Below are positions 25,824-36,540 of a DNA stretch of 64,000 nucleotides, one piece after another (the first letter of the stretch is position 1; each line of letters opens with the position of its first letter). The notes under the pieces were generated by a model that saw nothing but the letters and a program-made list of their open reading frames with translations, ran no database searches and was not told the DNA's origin. Source of the DNA: an uncultured Clostridia bacterium (GTDB taxonomy: Bacteria > Bacillota > Clostridia > Oscillospirales > Acutalibacteraceae); the NCBI GenBank assembly GCA_947623175.1, contig CANQGK010000001.1:143431-207430 (forward strand), in the 5' to 3' direction. Both the position numbers and the translations under genes were made by a program.

Positions 25824-28148
25824 TCAACATACCGAATACTTAAATTCTTTGGTTTCGCCGACCTTTATTTGCGTATGCTCGTCGGCAAAAGCGACGTCAA
25901 GCGCCTTTTCGCCCTCCGTAACCGAAACGGTAAGCTTGGTATTATCGAGCGTAACGGTGTATTTTACGCCATGCCATACTGCCTTGAAGGAAATCGATTT
26001 CCACCAAGGAATAAAGGAGGGCTTAAATGAAACGCCGTTTTCGCTTAATTTCATACCGGCGACTCCCCTGCTTACCGCAAGCCAAGCGCCGGCGGCGCAT
26101 GCGGCATGAATACCCTCATGGGCGCAGTCGTGCTCGTCGTCCAAATCCAATCTTGCGGTTTTCATAAGATAATTGTATAACCGCTCGGGTTGACCGCAAT
26201 CGGCGGCGCAGATTGCATGCACCGGATACGAAAGCGACGAGGAGGATTCGCATCTTGCCTCATAATAATCCCAATTTCGGCGGTATACCGTATCACCGAA
26301 CGGAATATTCATATATGAAAATAAAAGCATGACGTCCGGCTGCTTTATCACCTGACTTTTGTTATAAAGCCCCGACTGCTTCATCTGGAAGCTCTTCGCC
26401 GTGGTTCCGCCCTGCAGCTCAAGCTCGCGGTCAAGGTCAAAATATCCGTCAAATTGCGCAATCATTCCCGTTTTTTTATCAAAGGGTAAATATAATTCGT
26501 TTGCAAGACGGCGTATATCCTCTATTTCGGCATCGGATATTTCGATTTTTCGCTTAATTGCCTCAAAATCGGCGGAAAATTCGGCGCAAAGCTTTAAAGT
26601 GCCGTCTAAAGCGATTTTTACGGAATAATTAGTATAGGCGTTATTATCCACATAAGGGTGATGCTCGTCGGTTCCGGTGACGCAATTTATGACAAATGCG
26701 TCTTTTTCGTCCGACCACTCGGCGCGGCTCGTCCAATAGCGCCCGATTTCGAGCAATAATTCCAAGCCGTATTTTTTAATAAAAGCCAGGTCGCCCGTGC
26801 AGGTATAATAATTTAGCACCGCTAAGGCTATATCCGACATAATATGTATTTGAAGGAAGGGATGACGGGTATAGGTCCAAACGGTCTCTTCACCCGTTAC
26901 GCCCGACGTAAACGGAAAACGGGCGCCCTTTCTCCCCTCTTTGCGGGCGTTTTCTCTGGCGGCGTTTAATTTGTTGTAGCGGTAAATCAGCGCGTTAACG
27001 GCATATTCGGGCATAGTCTGTAAAAACACGGGCAATTGATATACCTCGGCGTCCCACCAAACGAAATTGTTGTAGACTTCTCCCGTGAGTCCTTTGGCGG
27101 AGAGACTGTGAACGGCGTCATTGCGGTCTATGGATATGAGGGTATGGTAATTGCTGAAGCGCACCGCAGAGTCGGCGTCGTCGTCACCGTCTATAGTAAC
27201 GTTTATTCTGTCGAAGAGCGGTTCGTATACCTCTACGCTCTCGCGTAAAAGCTCGTCATAGCTTTTTGTCGCCAATATGTCGAGGTTGCGCTTTACGAGG
27301 TCTTTAAGATTTTCGTCGGTATCGCGCGAGGTGACAATATATATTTTCTTTTCGAAGGTATAGGTTTTGCCCCGCTCGGTTTCAAAGGTATAAAGATTAG
27401 CGATAATATCCTCGTCGCAAATCGACTCGGTTTTAGGGTTCTTTACTCCAATTAACCCCTGCTTTACTCCCACACAGCAGGCAAATTTGTACTGCTCGCC
27501 GGATAATAATTCATGCATTACGGCGCTTTCGTCGACCTTCGAATATTGCGGAACCGTAGTATGCTGACCGTAGGTTTTGGTGCGGCAGTCCAGACCGCTC
27601 ATAACGGTAATCGGTTTATTGTGATTGACGGGTTTTGCCGTGGCTTTTATCGCGTATACGTGGTCGTCGGCAAAGCTCGAAAAGCGTTCGAAGGTAAATT
27701 CGGTAATATTTCCTTTATCGCTTTTCCATACTACCCGCCTTGAAAGCGTATTGTTTTGTATGTTAAGGGTTCGCTCCCATTCGATAATTTCGCCTTCCCA
27801 CGGATAAAAAACCTCGCCGTCTATCGTAAAACGAATCAACAAAAAATCGATTAAATTGATAACACATTCCTGTTTTTCGAATTTTTTTAACTTTTCCTCG
27901 TTAAAATAGTATTTTTTCATATACATGTTGTCACAGTAAGGCAATCTTACGTCGATAATACCGTCAATAACTCCCCTTATGTAACAGCCCTGTATTCGAA
28001 GGCTTCCGAACTCCTCCAAGCTTCCTCTTACGCCGATATATCCGTTACCTGTGGTAAATAAGGACGCCACATTGGGTTCGGTTGAAAGATCGTATGTGTG
28101 TTCGGTAAGCTTCCACTTCCCGCAAGGCGTCAAACCGCTGTTTTTCAT
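25824..28148 (-). CDS. glycoside hydrolase family 65 (disaccharide phosphorylase-like)
   Basis: 774 aa; NFVWWDAEVYQLPVF, CVTGTDEHHPYVDNNAYTN, GVTGEETVWTYTRHPFLQIH, AHEGIHAACAAGAWLAV. Confidence 0.88.
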   Translation of the reverse strand: MKNSGLTPCGKWKLTEHTYDLSTEPNVASLFTTGNGYIGVRGSLEEFGSLRIQGCYIRGVIDGIIDVRLPYCDNMYMKKYYFNEEKLKKFEKQECVINLIDFLLIRFTIDGEVFYPWEGEIIEWERTLNIQNNTLSRRVVWKSDKGNITEFTFERFSSFADDHVYAIKATAKPVNHNKPITVMSGLDCRTKTYGQHTTVPQYSKVDESAVMHELLSGEQYKFACCVGVKQGLIGVKNPKTESICDEDIIANLYTFETERGKTYTFEKKIYIVTSRDTDENLKDLVKRNLDILATKSYDELLRESVEVYEPLFDRINVTIDGDDDADSAVRFSNYHTLISIDRNDAVHSLSAKGLTGEVYNNFVWWDAEVYQLPVFLQTMPEYAVNALIYRYNKLNAARENARKEGRKGARFPFTSGVTGEETVWTYTRHPFLQIHIMSDIALAVLNYYTCTGDLAFIKKYGLELLLEIGRYWTSRAEWSDEKDAFVINCVTGTDEHHPYVDNNAYTNYSVKIALDGTLKLCAEFSADFEAIKRKIEISDAEIEDIRRLANELYLPFDKKTGMIAQFDGYFDLDRELELQGGTTAKSFQMKQSGLYNKSQVIKQPDVMLLFSYMNIPFGDTVYRRNWDYYEARCESSSSLSYPVHAICAADCGQPERLYNYLMKTARLDLDDEHDCAHEGIHAACAAGAWLAVSRGVAGMKLSENGVSFKPSFIPWWKSISFKAVWHGVKYTVTLDNTKLTVSVTEGEKALDVAFADEHTQIKVGETKEFKYSVC

Positions 28149-28186
28149 ATAAATTAAACTCCTTAAAGAATAGAATGTAAGTGTAA

Positions 28187-29092
28187 TCAGCCGCCGGATA
28201 ATCCGGTCTGCGATATGCTTTTAACGAACGAACGCTGGCAGAGCACAAAAAGAAAAATCAGCGGGAAAGCCACTAAAATGCTTGCCGCGCACTGCGCGAT
28301 CTGCGTGCCGACGTTATCCCAAGCCAAATCGTTTCTGATGCTTACGGCGGCTATGGAGGTCGACAAAAGATGCGTATCTACCAAATAGGTTTTGGGGTAG
28401 ACGATATCGGTCCATTCCCAGCAAAAGGAAAATAGGAAAACCGTAGTCATCATCGTTCGGGCGTTCGGCAGCATTACCGTCGTAAAGGTTTTCATAACGC
28501 CCGCGCCGTCAATATATGCCGCTTCCTCCAATGCCTGCGACAGACCGCGGAAATTTTCCCTCATTAAATAGATGTAGAGCCCTTCGCGTATTCCGAGTCC
28601 GGTAAAGGCGAGAATAAGTATGGGCCAAAAGGTATCTACCAACTCGAAGCTCCCGATTTTCAGCTGTACAAAGCTCTGATACTGCGCTATGTTTATGGTT
28701 TGATATGGAACTATCATCATAATAACCACAAACGCAAAGGCGATACCCGCGCCTTTGAATTTAAACCGCGCCAAGCCGTAGCCTATAACGGTGCATGACG
28801 CCGTTTGGATGACTGCCACCAAAAGTGAGAGCAAAACGGAGTTTATCGCGCTTTCGGGCAGCCACATCTGCTCGAGCATTTTCTTCCAATAATGAAGCGA
28901 CGGGTTTTTGGGGAATAATCGTACAGTATTGTCGAGTAAATCCTCCGGACTCATAAACGAAAGCAGAATTTTTGCCAAAATCGGTTTTAAAATAATAAAG
29001 CCCAATCCGAAAATAACGGCAAAGCGAAAAACGGCAATACACCATTTCAAGGCGTTTTTACGCAATTTTTCGGAATTATTTATTTTCGTCAT
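28187..29092 (-). CDS. carbohydrate ABC transporter permease (MalG-type)
   Basis: 301 aa; EEAAYIDGAGVMKTFTTVMLPNARTMM. Confidence 0.88.
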   Translation of the reverse strand: MTKINNSEKLRKNALKWCIAVFRFAVIFGLGFIILKPILAKILLSFMSPEDLLDNTVRLFPKNPSLHYWKKMLEQMWLPESAINSVLLSLLVAVIQTASCTVIGYGLARFKFKGAGIAFAFVVIMMIVPYQTINIAQYQSFVQLKIGSFELVDTFWPILILAFTGLGIREGLYIYLMRENFRGLSQALEEAAYIDGAGVMKTFTTVMLPNARTMMTTVFLFSFCWEWTDIVYPKTYLVDTHLLSTSIAAVSIRNDLAWDNVGTQIAQCAASILVAFPLIFLFVLCQRSFVKSISQTGLSGG

Positions 29093-29101
29093 TATATCAC
29101 C

Positions 29102-29998
29102 TCACCCGTTAGCGTTCGATACGATTTTTTTCATAAGCAAAAGTACGATTGCGACAAAAATCGCCAATGCCGACAAATAAATGATATTCATAGCGTTTGC
29201 GAGCGCGTATTGGTTTTCGCTGAACGCCAAAACGTTGGTATACCAAAACATACCGTCGGCGCTGTCGGCAACCAGAGAAATGGTATAAACCGCATTTACC
29301 GCAATATGAGGCGTTATCATCGGCAGGGTTATTTTCCAAAAAAGCTCCCAACTGCTGCAGCCTTCGATAGCCGCGGCTTCGTAGACCGAATAGGGTATTT
29401 CCTGAAGACCCGCCAAGAAAATGAAAATCTGCAATCCGCTTGAGCGGGCTATTTCGTATATATTCGAAACGGCGTTTACGACAATATCGGTGAGGAATTT
29501 CGGGAAATTTATCGAAGCGAGTAAAACCGACATATCGGTAAAAGCCGTAGCAGACGAGCCCACCGTATTTTCTATTGACTGTCCGGCTCCGCTGTAGTAC
29601 ATAGCCGTACTGTCGGTAGACGCCAGCGCTCCCACGGAGAGTATGACCGGAATAAAGAATATAACCCTTGCTATAACTCTGCCTTTGAATTTTTGGTTGA
29701 GCATGGTGGCGATAAGCAGGCTGTAAATCAAAATAACCGGAACGTTTATAACCCAGGTTTTCATATTCGAAACCATCATCGGCATAAAATTCGGATCGCT
29801 TCTTACCGCTTCCTTGTATTTTGAAAATCCGCTGAATACGACCTTAAATCCGTTTTGGGTATCTATAGTGCCGACGGAATAAAGAAAGGTCTGAATTAAA
29901 TTCGGTATAAAGATAAAGCATACGCCTATAATAAGGGGGATAATAAAGATGTAGCCGTACCGGGCGCGTTTTTCAAATAATAATGACTTCTTTTTCAT
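29102..29998 (-). CDS. sugar ABC transporter permease (MalF-type)
   Basis: 298 aa; YEAAAIEGCSSWELFWKITLPMITPHI. Confidence 0.88.
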   Translation of the reverse strand: MKKKSLLFEKRARYGYIFIIPLIIGVCFIFIPNLIQTFLYSVGTIDTQNGFKVVFSGFSKYKEAVRSDPNFMPMMVSNMKTWVINVPVILIYSLLIATMLNQKFKGRVIARVIFFIPVILSVGALASTDSTAMYYSGAGQSIENTVGSSATAFTDMSVLLASINFPKFLTDIVVNAVSNIYEIARSSGLQIFIFLAGLQEIPYSVYEAAAIEGCSSWELFWKITLPMITPHIAVNAVYTISLVADSADGMFWYTNVLAFSENQYALANAMNIIYLSALAIFVAIVLLLMKKIVSNANG

Positions 29999-30004
29999 CC
30001 TTAT

Positions 30005-32557
30005 TTATCCCTCCTTGATAGCATAGCTTTCCGCTTTTACGGTTATGCCGTCGATTTTTTGATCGGAAGTTCCGAAATTCGCATAAATCGAACAGCCGTT
30101 GTCGTATTTTACGATTTCGGTATTTCCGATAATTTTATAATCCGTCATAAGCGACGAATTGATTTTTTCGGATATTTTTTTGCTTTCTTTTGCAAATTCG
30201 ATAAAATCAGCTAATCTTTCTTCGCCGCCGAGAGATCTCAGGCGGGTTTTGTAATCCGTATTTCTTATAAAATCATCCGAACCGGTAATAAAGGCGGCAT
30301 AGGGCATTGCGCCGTATTCCAACGCTTTAAGCTTATTGACCGCTTGATTGTCCGACAGATTATATGGCGCGCCCGCATAAGGAATGAGCGAATGGAGCAC
30401 CATTTGCATAAACGGTACGTCGACAATTTCACCGTCGGTATGAGACGAGGCGGTGGGAATATTGAGCAAATAATCCGCATACGGGTAAACGTATGAATTG
30501 CCGCCGTCAAAAATCAGCGGTATATCGGATTTTACGGCTTCCTGCAATACGCCGTCGATTATTCCGCCCGCTTCTGCCCTGTCTACCTGGCGCTTGGTAT
30601 TATAATCCGCGCCCAAGTATAAGCCGGTAGCTCCGTATGAAATTCCCGGAAGATCCGATTTTTCAAAATTTTTCATAAGTGAAGCTCTTAACGACTCCGC
30701 GAAGTTTTTATAGCAAAGCGGGGAAATAAAATACCGTTTACCCGTTTGCGTATTGTATTGGCGCGTTACGATATCGTAGTCGCTTCTGACATTTTGCAGT
30801 CGGTTCAAATACCGCGCGCTGTCCTTTGAGGGTGTAAATCCGTTTCCGGATTTATAGGCAAAATACATATCCGCATCCAGGTACAACCCGCCGCCGGTTT
30901 CTTTACATAAGCTTTGCAGCTCTTTAAGCTCTTGTGCCGTGCCGACCTTTTTGCATATCGAAAATTCGTTGTACGCCTTATGCTCGTATCCGTCGTCGGT
31001 ATAGCCGAACAAACGAATTACGATGGGGCCTACGTCGGCGGCTTTGAGCTTTTCCGCCGCGTCGATTATCTCCGAAACGGTCGAAAGTACCGTCCGCTTG
31101 GTATACGGAACTCCCAAAAAATGCTTTGTTTCGGTAATCGCGCAAAGAAAATCCATAACTACGGGCGAAGCGTCGGGCTTATCGGCGGCTTTTTTGAAAC
31201 GTTCTTTTATACGTTCGCGATAAATTTTCGCCATTTGCGAATAATCGTTATTTTGCGGGGATAACAGGCAATAATCGACCGTAGGTACTACCGCGGCAAT
31301 CTTTTTCTGAAAAAGGTTGTAAGTCGGTATATCCATATCCGAGTAATCGGTGACGTCGATATTGCGCATCACAAAGGTCGGATATGCGTGATTTAACAAA
31401 ACCGAATTGCTTTTGGGCTCAACCGTTATTTTCGCAACCTCGTCGCCCTCGGTAATTTCGGCAAAATAGCCGCCCGACTTTTCCGAACAGCCGAAAACGG
31501 GCATGGTCATATTTTGCGAAAGAGAAGAAATTTTATCGGTGCGTAAAGAATAATCCTCGCCGTAGCAGGAAAAAACGCTCGCATTGTGACCGCTGTTGTA
31601 ATCAAGTAAGCTTCCGCTGCCGTCGGCGACAAAAAAGCTTCCCTCGGCGGAGGACGAGCCGAAATACGGCAGTACCTCAATGCTTTGGAGCTTATATTGA
31701 TCGCTTCGCTCGGTAATTTTGTCCGTCAAAACCTTTACGGTAAAGCCTGAATCGGTAAGCTCGTATTCTACAGGAACGGTAAACCCCGGACTTTTTTCGG
31801 CGTTTTCGTTTTGATTTCCTATATTTAGTTTTTTAAGCAGCTCGCCGTATTTTTCGGCGGTGTAGCCGATTTCGGCGAAGTAGTCGGAAATATCCGCACG
31901 GTCTATATCAGTTAAGTTTTCATCGATTATATAAGCGGCGTTTTTCTTTATATACGGATACTTTTTTTCGAGCTCAGCCGTCTCATCCGACAGCTCCTCC
32001 GGTGAGTAATAGACATAATAACGTCTAAGCCGCCTTATTATAAAATCATCGTCAAACTGCGCTAAGATTTCCTCAAATCCCGCCTCGTCGAAAATATCGG
32101 GTACAAAGGACTCGTTCTCTCCGAAGGAATAATAAACTCTGATTCGGTTACGATCGGTCAAAACCTTAAAATTTTCAAGCAGAACGCTGTCGGTTTGCGA
32201 ATACATATAAAAAGCATTGCTTTGATCCGAATAGTACACAACCGAAAGCTCGGAATGCATTTTTGCGTTTGTCGCTTCGGAAGCGGCTTGAAGCTCGTCG
32301 GGTGCCGCAGAGGCAACGCTTTTACCGGTAAGCTTATCCGTAACGGAAAAATGTGCGGTTTTTGAATTCAATACAAAGCGGATACGTTCGTTTTCGAGGG
32401 TGACGTCGTTTTGGGTTTCGGAAAAGGAGGTATCATCCGGAGTTTGAATTACGGGAGCGGAAATATTGCTTTTATTGCCGTTTAAATTGCAGCCTGCCGT
32501 TACGGCGGTTAACAGCGCAGCCAAACAGCCCGCCGCTATTCTTTTGCAGCATTTCAA
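30005..32557 (-). CDS. DUF5696-like lipoprotein
   Basis: Reannotated TTG start at 32557 behind AAGGAGG, LKCCKRIAAGCLAALLTAVTAGC lipobox; upstream ORF extension overlaps 32575-34668. Confidence 0.7.
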   Translation of the reverse strand: MKCCKRIAAGCLAALLTAVTAGCNLNGNKSNISAPVIQTPDDTSFSETQNDVTLENERIRFVLNSKTAHFSVTDKLTGKSVASAAPDELQAASEATNAKMHSELSVVYYSDQSNAFYMYSQTDSVLLENFKVLTDRNRIRVYYSFGENESFVPDIFDEAGFEEILAQFDDDFIIRRLRRYYVYYSPEELSDETAELEKKYPYIKKNAAYIIDENLTDIDRADISDYFAEIGYTAEKYGELLKKLNIGNQNENAEKSPGFTVPVEYELTDSGFTVKVLTDKITERSDQYKLQSIEVLPYFGSSSAEGSFFVADGSGSLLDYNSGHNASVFSCYGEDYSLRTDKISSLSQNMTMPVFGCSEKSGGYFAEITEGDEVAKITVEPKSNSVLLNHAYPTFVMRNIDVTDYSDMDIPTYNLFQKKIAAVVPTVDYCLLSPQNNDYSQMAKIYRERIKERFKKAADKPDASPVVMDFLCAITETKHFLGVPYTKRTVLSTVSEIIDAAEKLKAADVGPIVIRLFGYTDDGYEHKAYNEFSICKKVGTAQELKELQSLCKETGGGLYLDADMYFAYKSGNGFTPSKDSARYLNRLQNVRSDYDIVTRQYNTQTGKRYFISPLCYKNFAESLRASLMKNFEKSDLPGISYGATGLYLGADYNTKRQVDRAEAGGIIDGVLQEAVKSDIPLIFDGGNSYVYPYADYLLNIPTASSHTDGEIVDVPFMQMVLHSLIPYAGAPYNLSDNQAVNKLKALEYGAMPYAAFITGSDDFIRNTDYKTRLRSLGGEERLADFIEFAKESKKISEKINSSLMTDYKIIGNTEIVKYDNGCSIYANFGTSDQKIDGITVKAESYAIKEG

Positions 32558-32574
32558 ATTTATTCCTCCTTTTA

Positions 32575-34668
32575 TCAATACGAATGAAACGAGATTTCGG
32601 AATAAGAATTGTATACGAACTGCACAACGTTTTGCACAATGCTGATTATGAGCAAAATTATGAATATTATTATACAAATACCCACAAGTATCAAAACGGC
32701 GGTCCATAACGTTTTAGAGGGCGAATAATCGTGCGTCATCATAAGCGACGCGTAAAGTAAAAATACAACCCAAATAATTATAAGCGTCTTAAAAAAGGTA
32801 TAAAACGCAAGCTCGTCTGCGGTTATAACGTTGGAAAATATAAGCAGGGGTATGGCAAAAATAACGTACGGCTTTAGAGCGTAACAGGTGGCGATATAAA
32901 TATCCTTAACCGTTCCCTTGCCGTCCATTAAGGTTGTAAAGCACCAATTCGCCGCAATGTAAAAAGCAAGTGGTAAAAAGAGCATTGCCACACGGTAAAG
33001 CACGTTTTCTTCACCCGGCACCTTTCCGGTGGCTATGTATCCGCCGAACTGCACGTTAAGCGCATACATCAAAAAGAAAAGAACGGCGATAAAGGTTGCC
33101 GTGCGAACGTTACCCCGCTTTTCGTGCTTTAAATCCCAAAACCCGTCGAAGGGATGAAGCATAATGTGATTTGCGTACTTATAGTCCCGAAATGCCTTGC
33201 TCTCTATTGCAAAGGATTTCTTTTTTAAAAAGATTTTGCAGAAAATAAAAATCAAAACCGCGGCAAAAAGCGCTCCTAAAAAGTAAGGGAAAAATCGACG
33301 GATCAAATTGTCGCGGTACTTTGCAAAGGCGTTATTGTACAAATCGTAACGCCTTATAACGCTTAACTTTTTAAGGGCGGCGCCGTAATCCTTTTTGTAT
33401 AAAAGCATTTTGGCTATGGTAATATCCGCCGGAAGATATGCGGAATCGATATTTTTAATTTCTTCGAAAGCAAGCTGTGCTTTTTCGTAGTCGCCGTCGT
33501 TATAAAGGGATAAAGCGCCGCGGATTTTTCTCGAAAAATCGGTTTCGCGTAAAACGGTTACCGAATTTTTAAAGGAATCGGTAACAATCAATTGAGCGGC
33601 GTTTTGATCCGTTTGCGGAATAAATTCTATCGCGGAAGCGGAATAAAAGGTGCCCTTTTGAGTTCCGTTAGCGCCGAAGGCGTACAATAAGGTTCCGTCC
33701 TCCGAATAGGTATAGATTTTTCCCTGTGACGAGTCCAAAACAAAATAAATATCCTCGCCTATTTTACCGGAATCGTAAAGCGCCACGTCGGTAAAATAGG
33801 GCTTGTAGCCGGTGCCGCTCAAATATACGCTGTCGCCGTATCCGTCGTAAGGACGCGCCAGAATATTGTCGCCGTCGCTGTTGAGCTTGCCCACGGGAAC
33901 CGCGTCCGAAGTCTGCGACGCCACGTACAAAAAGCCGTTTTTATCCATGGTTACCGCGTTATACTCCGTCGGCACATAGGATTCCATCGAAGCGAGCTGT
34001 TCTTTTGTGGCGATTTTTCGCCATAATATTTCGCCGAAATTCGGTTCTACGTCGGGCGCGCCGGTGAAATTCATAAATTCACCGTTTTCGTCAAGCACCA
34101 TAACGCCCTGATTTATGCCCTTGCAAATTACGTACATTTTACCGGTAGAATCCACCGACAAACGAATGGGCAGGTATTGATAATCCGCTTCCAATATCGA
34201 AACCGTCGGGCGGTCAAAAATCCTTTCGCAGATGTAATTTTCTTTTTCTTTTCTAAACATTACAATCCGCGAATTGCCGGTATCGGCGACGTAAAGCGAG
34301 TCGTTATCCGCCCATACGCCCTTGGGTTCGGTGAATTTCTGCTCTTTATTCTCAAAAGAAAAAGATGATAAATAGGCAAACGAGTCCAAATTGCGATCGC
34401 TTATTATAATCCGGTCGTTTCCGCAGTCGCAGATATATAAGTACCCGTCGTCGGTTACACAACAATCGCTCGGCTCCTTAAAATTCCCGAAAGCGACCTT
34501 TTGCACTTCGAAAGCCGCAGGCGTAATAAGCGGCTTGCCGTCCGTATCGTAAATGTAGGTTTGGTATACGCCCTCGGGCGTATAGTCCGCCGCCGCCGAG
34601 GTCGTAAAGGAAAACGAACCGCACAAAAGTATAACGCACAGGCAGAACGTATAAAATAATTTCTTCAA
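32575..34668 (-). CDS. NHL-repeat plus Yip1-like membrane protein
   Basis: 697 aa; NHL blades (DCCVTDDGYLYICDCGNDRIIISDRN, GVWADNDSLYVADTGNSRIVMF), C-terminal multi-TM Yip1-like domain. Confidence 0.75.
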   Translation of the reverse strand: MKKLFYTFCLCVILLCGSFSFTTSAAADYTPEGVYQTYIYDTDGKPLITPAAFEVQKVAFGNFKEPSDCCVTDDGYLYICDCGNDRIIISDRNLDSFAYLSSFSFENKEQKFTEPKGVWADNDSLYVADTGNSRIVMFRKEKENYICERIFDRPTVSILEADYQYLPIRLSVDSTGKMYVICKGINQGVMVLDENGEFMNFTGAPDVEPNFGEILWRKIATKEQLASMESYVPTEYNAVTMDKNGFLYVASQTSDAVPVGKLNSDGDNILARPYDGYGDSVYLSGTGYKPYFTDVALYDSGKIGEDIYFVLDSSQGKIYTYSEDGTLLYAFGANGTQKGTFYSASAIEFIPQTDQNAAQLIVTDSFKNSVTVLRETDFSRKIRGALSLYNDGDYEKAQLAFEEIKNIDSAYLPADITIAKMLLYKKDYGAALKKLSVIRRYDLYNNAFAKYRDNLIRRFFPYFLGALFAAVLIFIFCKIFLKKKSFAIESKAFRDYKYANHIMLHPFDGFWDLKHEKRGNVRTATFIAVLFFLMYALNVQFGGYIATGKVPGEENVLYRVAMLFLPLAFYIAANWCFTTLMDGKGTVKDIYIATCYALKPYVIFAIPLLIFSNVITADELAFYTFFKTLIIIWVVFLLYASLMMTHDYSPSKTLWTAVLILVGICIIIFIILLIISIVQNVVQFVYNSYSEISFHSY

Positions 34669-34687
34669 TTTCGGTTCCTCCCGTACA

Positions 34688-35611
34688 TTAATCCTTCATT
34701 CCCGAAGAGGACATGGTTTCAATGATATTTGACTGGCTGAAAACGAATATCAAAATAGGAATAATCATCATAAATACCGCTACCGCGGCGCCTATTCCCG
34801 CACGGGCGATATTGACCGTAGTGCCCGAGCCCGTGATTTGATTAAGGGCGCACGGAAGGGTTTTAAGCTCTTCCTTGTATATAAAGTTGTTATTGCCTAT
34901 GGGCCAAAGCGACTGCACCGAAAGCAGCAACAAGGTAAGCCATGCCGGCTTTACGTTCGGCATAACTATTCTCCAGAAGATAACGTTTTGATTTGCGCCG
35001 TCAATTCGCGCCGCCTCCAGCAAAGAATCGGGTATTTGCTCCATGAACTGTTTCATCAAATAAAGTCCGAGCGACATTCCGAACGCGGGAATAATAAGCG
35101 CGGCGTAGGTATCCACCAAATGCAGCTTTGACATAACAAGATAGTTCGGTATAGCCGTCACGTCCGCGTTGAACATCAGCGAGAAGACAACCAGGGTAAA
35201 CAGAAAGTTTTTTCCCGGGAATTTTTTCTTTGCAAGCGGATAAGCGCACATCGAGGAAATTATAATATGCCCCGCCGTTCCGACGCCCGTAACCAAGAAG
35301 CTGTTGAAAACATACCGCAAAAACGGGACGTTGGAGGTCGACATAACTATAAACATATCCCGATAATTCCCGAATGTGGGATTGGTGGGAAACAGCTGCG
35401 GCGGAAAAACAAACAGTTCGTCCTGCGGCTTAAAGGAGTTGGAGATGATCAAAAGCATGGGAATAGCCATAAAAATCGAGAACAGCAATAAAAGAACGGT
35501 CAATGCAGCTGTTCCCGTTTTGGAACGGTTGACCTTTTTGGAACGGTTCAACCCTCGAAAAGTTATTCTGTGTTTATGCCGGTTTTTAATTGTAAAATCA
35601 CTTGCAGTCAT
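34688..35611 (-). CDS. carbohydrate ABC transporter permease
   Basis: 307 aa; LLEAARIDGANQNVIFWRIVMPNVKPA. Confidence 0.88.
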   Translation of the reverse strand: MTASDFTIKNRHKHRITFRGLNRSKKVNRSKTGTAALTVLLLLFSIFMAIPMLLIISNSFKPQDELFVFPPQLFPTNPTFGNYRDMFIVMSTSNVPFLRYVFNSFLVTGVGTAGHIIISSMCAYPLAKKKFPGKNFLFTLVVFSLMFNADVTAIPNYLVMSKLHLVDTYAALIIPAFGMSLGLYLMKQFMEQIPDSLLEAARIDGANQNVIFWRIVMPNVKPAWLTLLLLSVQSLWPIGNNNFIYKEELKTLPCALNQITGSGTTVNIARAGIGAAVAVFMMIIPILIFVFSQSNIIETMSSSGMKD

Positions 35612-35623
35612 AACGACTCCTCC

Positions 35624-36526
35624 CTAATCTTTGCCGGCTAACAGCTTTTGAACAATCATATTTATACCCATCATGATTAAAAACAGTACCGTTGCCACCG
35701 CGGAAGCATAACCCATCTCGTACCTTACGTTTCCGTAATCCTGCAATAAATGTACCATAGTATACAACGAATAATTGGTGCTCGGGAAGCCGTAAATCGC
35801 GGTGATTACCGCTCCCGTACCGAAGGCTCCCGTAATGCTCATTACCGCGCCGAACATAAGCTGCGGCCGCATCGAGGGCAAGGTTATATACCACATTTCC
35901 TGATATCTGTTTTTTATTCCGTCGATCGCGGCGGCTTCGTACATTCGGGCGTCGACGTTCTTAAATCCGGCAATAAAGGATAAAAAGCCCGCGCCGAAGC
36001 TCATCCAAAGCATTACGATAATAGCCGAGCCCAGCATATAATCGGAGTCGGTAAGCCATTGTATCGGCTTATAGGTTATTCCCAAATTCATCAAAATTCC
36101 GTTTAAAAAGCCGTAGGTATCGCCGCTGTATATGATAGCCCATATGCTGTAGGCTCCGCCGCTTATTACGGGCGAATAAAAGAGCAGCGTTAAAGCCGCG
36201 CGGGTTTTGTTGCCTATTTCGTTTAAAACCCAAGCCAATAAAAGGCTCAGGAAAAATCCGCCCGGACCTGTTATCAAAGCGATCAACAATGTATTTTTAA
36301 GGGCTATCGGAAAAAGCGAATCGTCCAAAAAGAGTCTGAAATAATTCCTAAAGCCTATAAAGGTAGGTGATTGCACAATATCAAATCTTGTAAAGCTTAA
36401 AACAATCGAAATAAAAACCGGTAAAACCGTGAATGTGAAAAATATCAGCATAAACGGCAAAATATATAAATAATCGGCTTTATACCGATACCAAAAGGCG
36501 GAGAAACCGTTCTTTTTTTTATTCAT
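35624..36526 (-). CDS. sugar ABC transporter permease
   Basis: 300 aa; YEAAAIDGIKNRYQEMWYITLPSMRPQ. Confidence 0.88.
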   Translation of the reverse strand: MNKKKNGFSAFWYRYKADYLYILPFMLIFFTFTVLPVFISIVLSFTRFDIVQSPTFIGFRNYFRLFLDDSLFPIALKNTLLIALITGPGGFFLSLLLAWVLNEIGNKTRAALTLLFYSPVISGGAYSIWAIIYSGDTYGFLNGILMNLGITYKPIQWLTDSDYMLGSAIIVMLWMSFGAGFLSFIAGFKNVDARMYEAAAIDGIKNRYQEMWYITLPSMRPQLMFGAVMSITGAFGTGAVITAIYGFPSTNYSLYTMVHLLQDYGNVRYEMGYASAVATVLFLIMMGINMIVQKLLAGKD

Positions 36527-36540
36527 TTTTTCATCCCCCT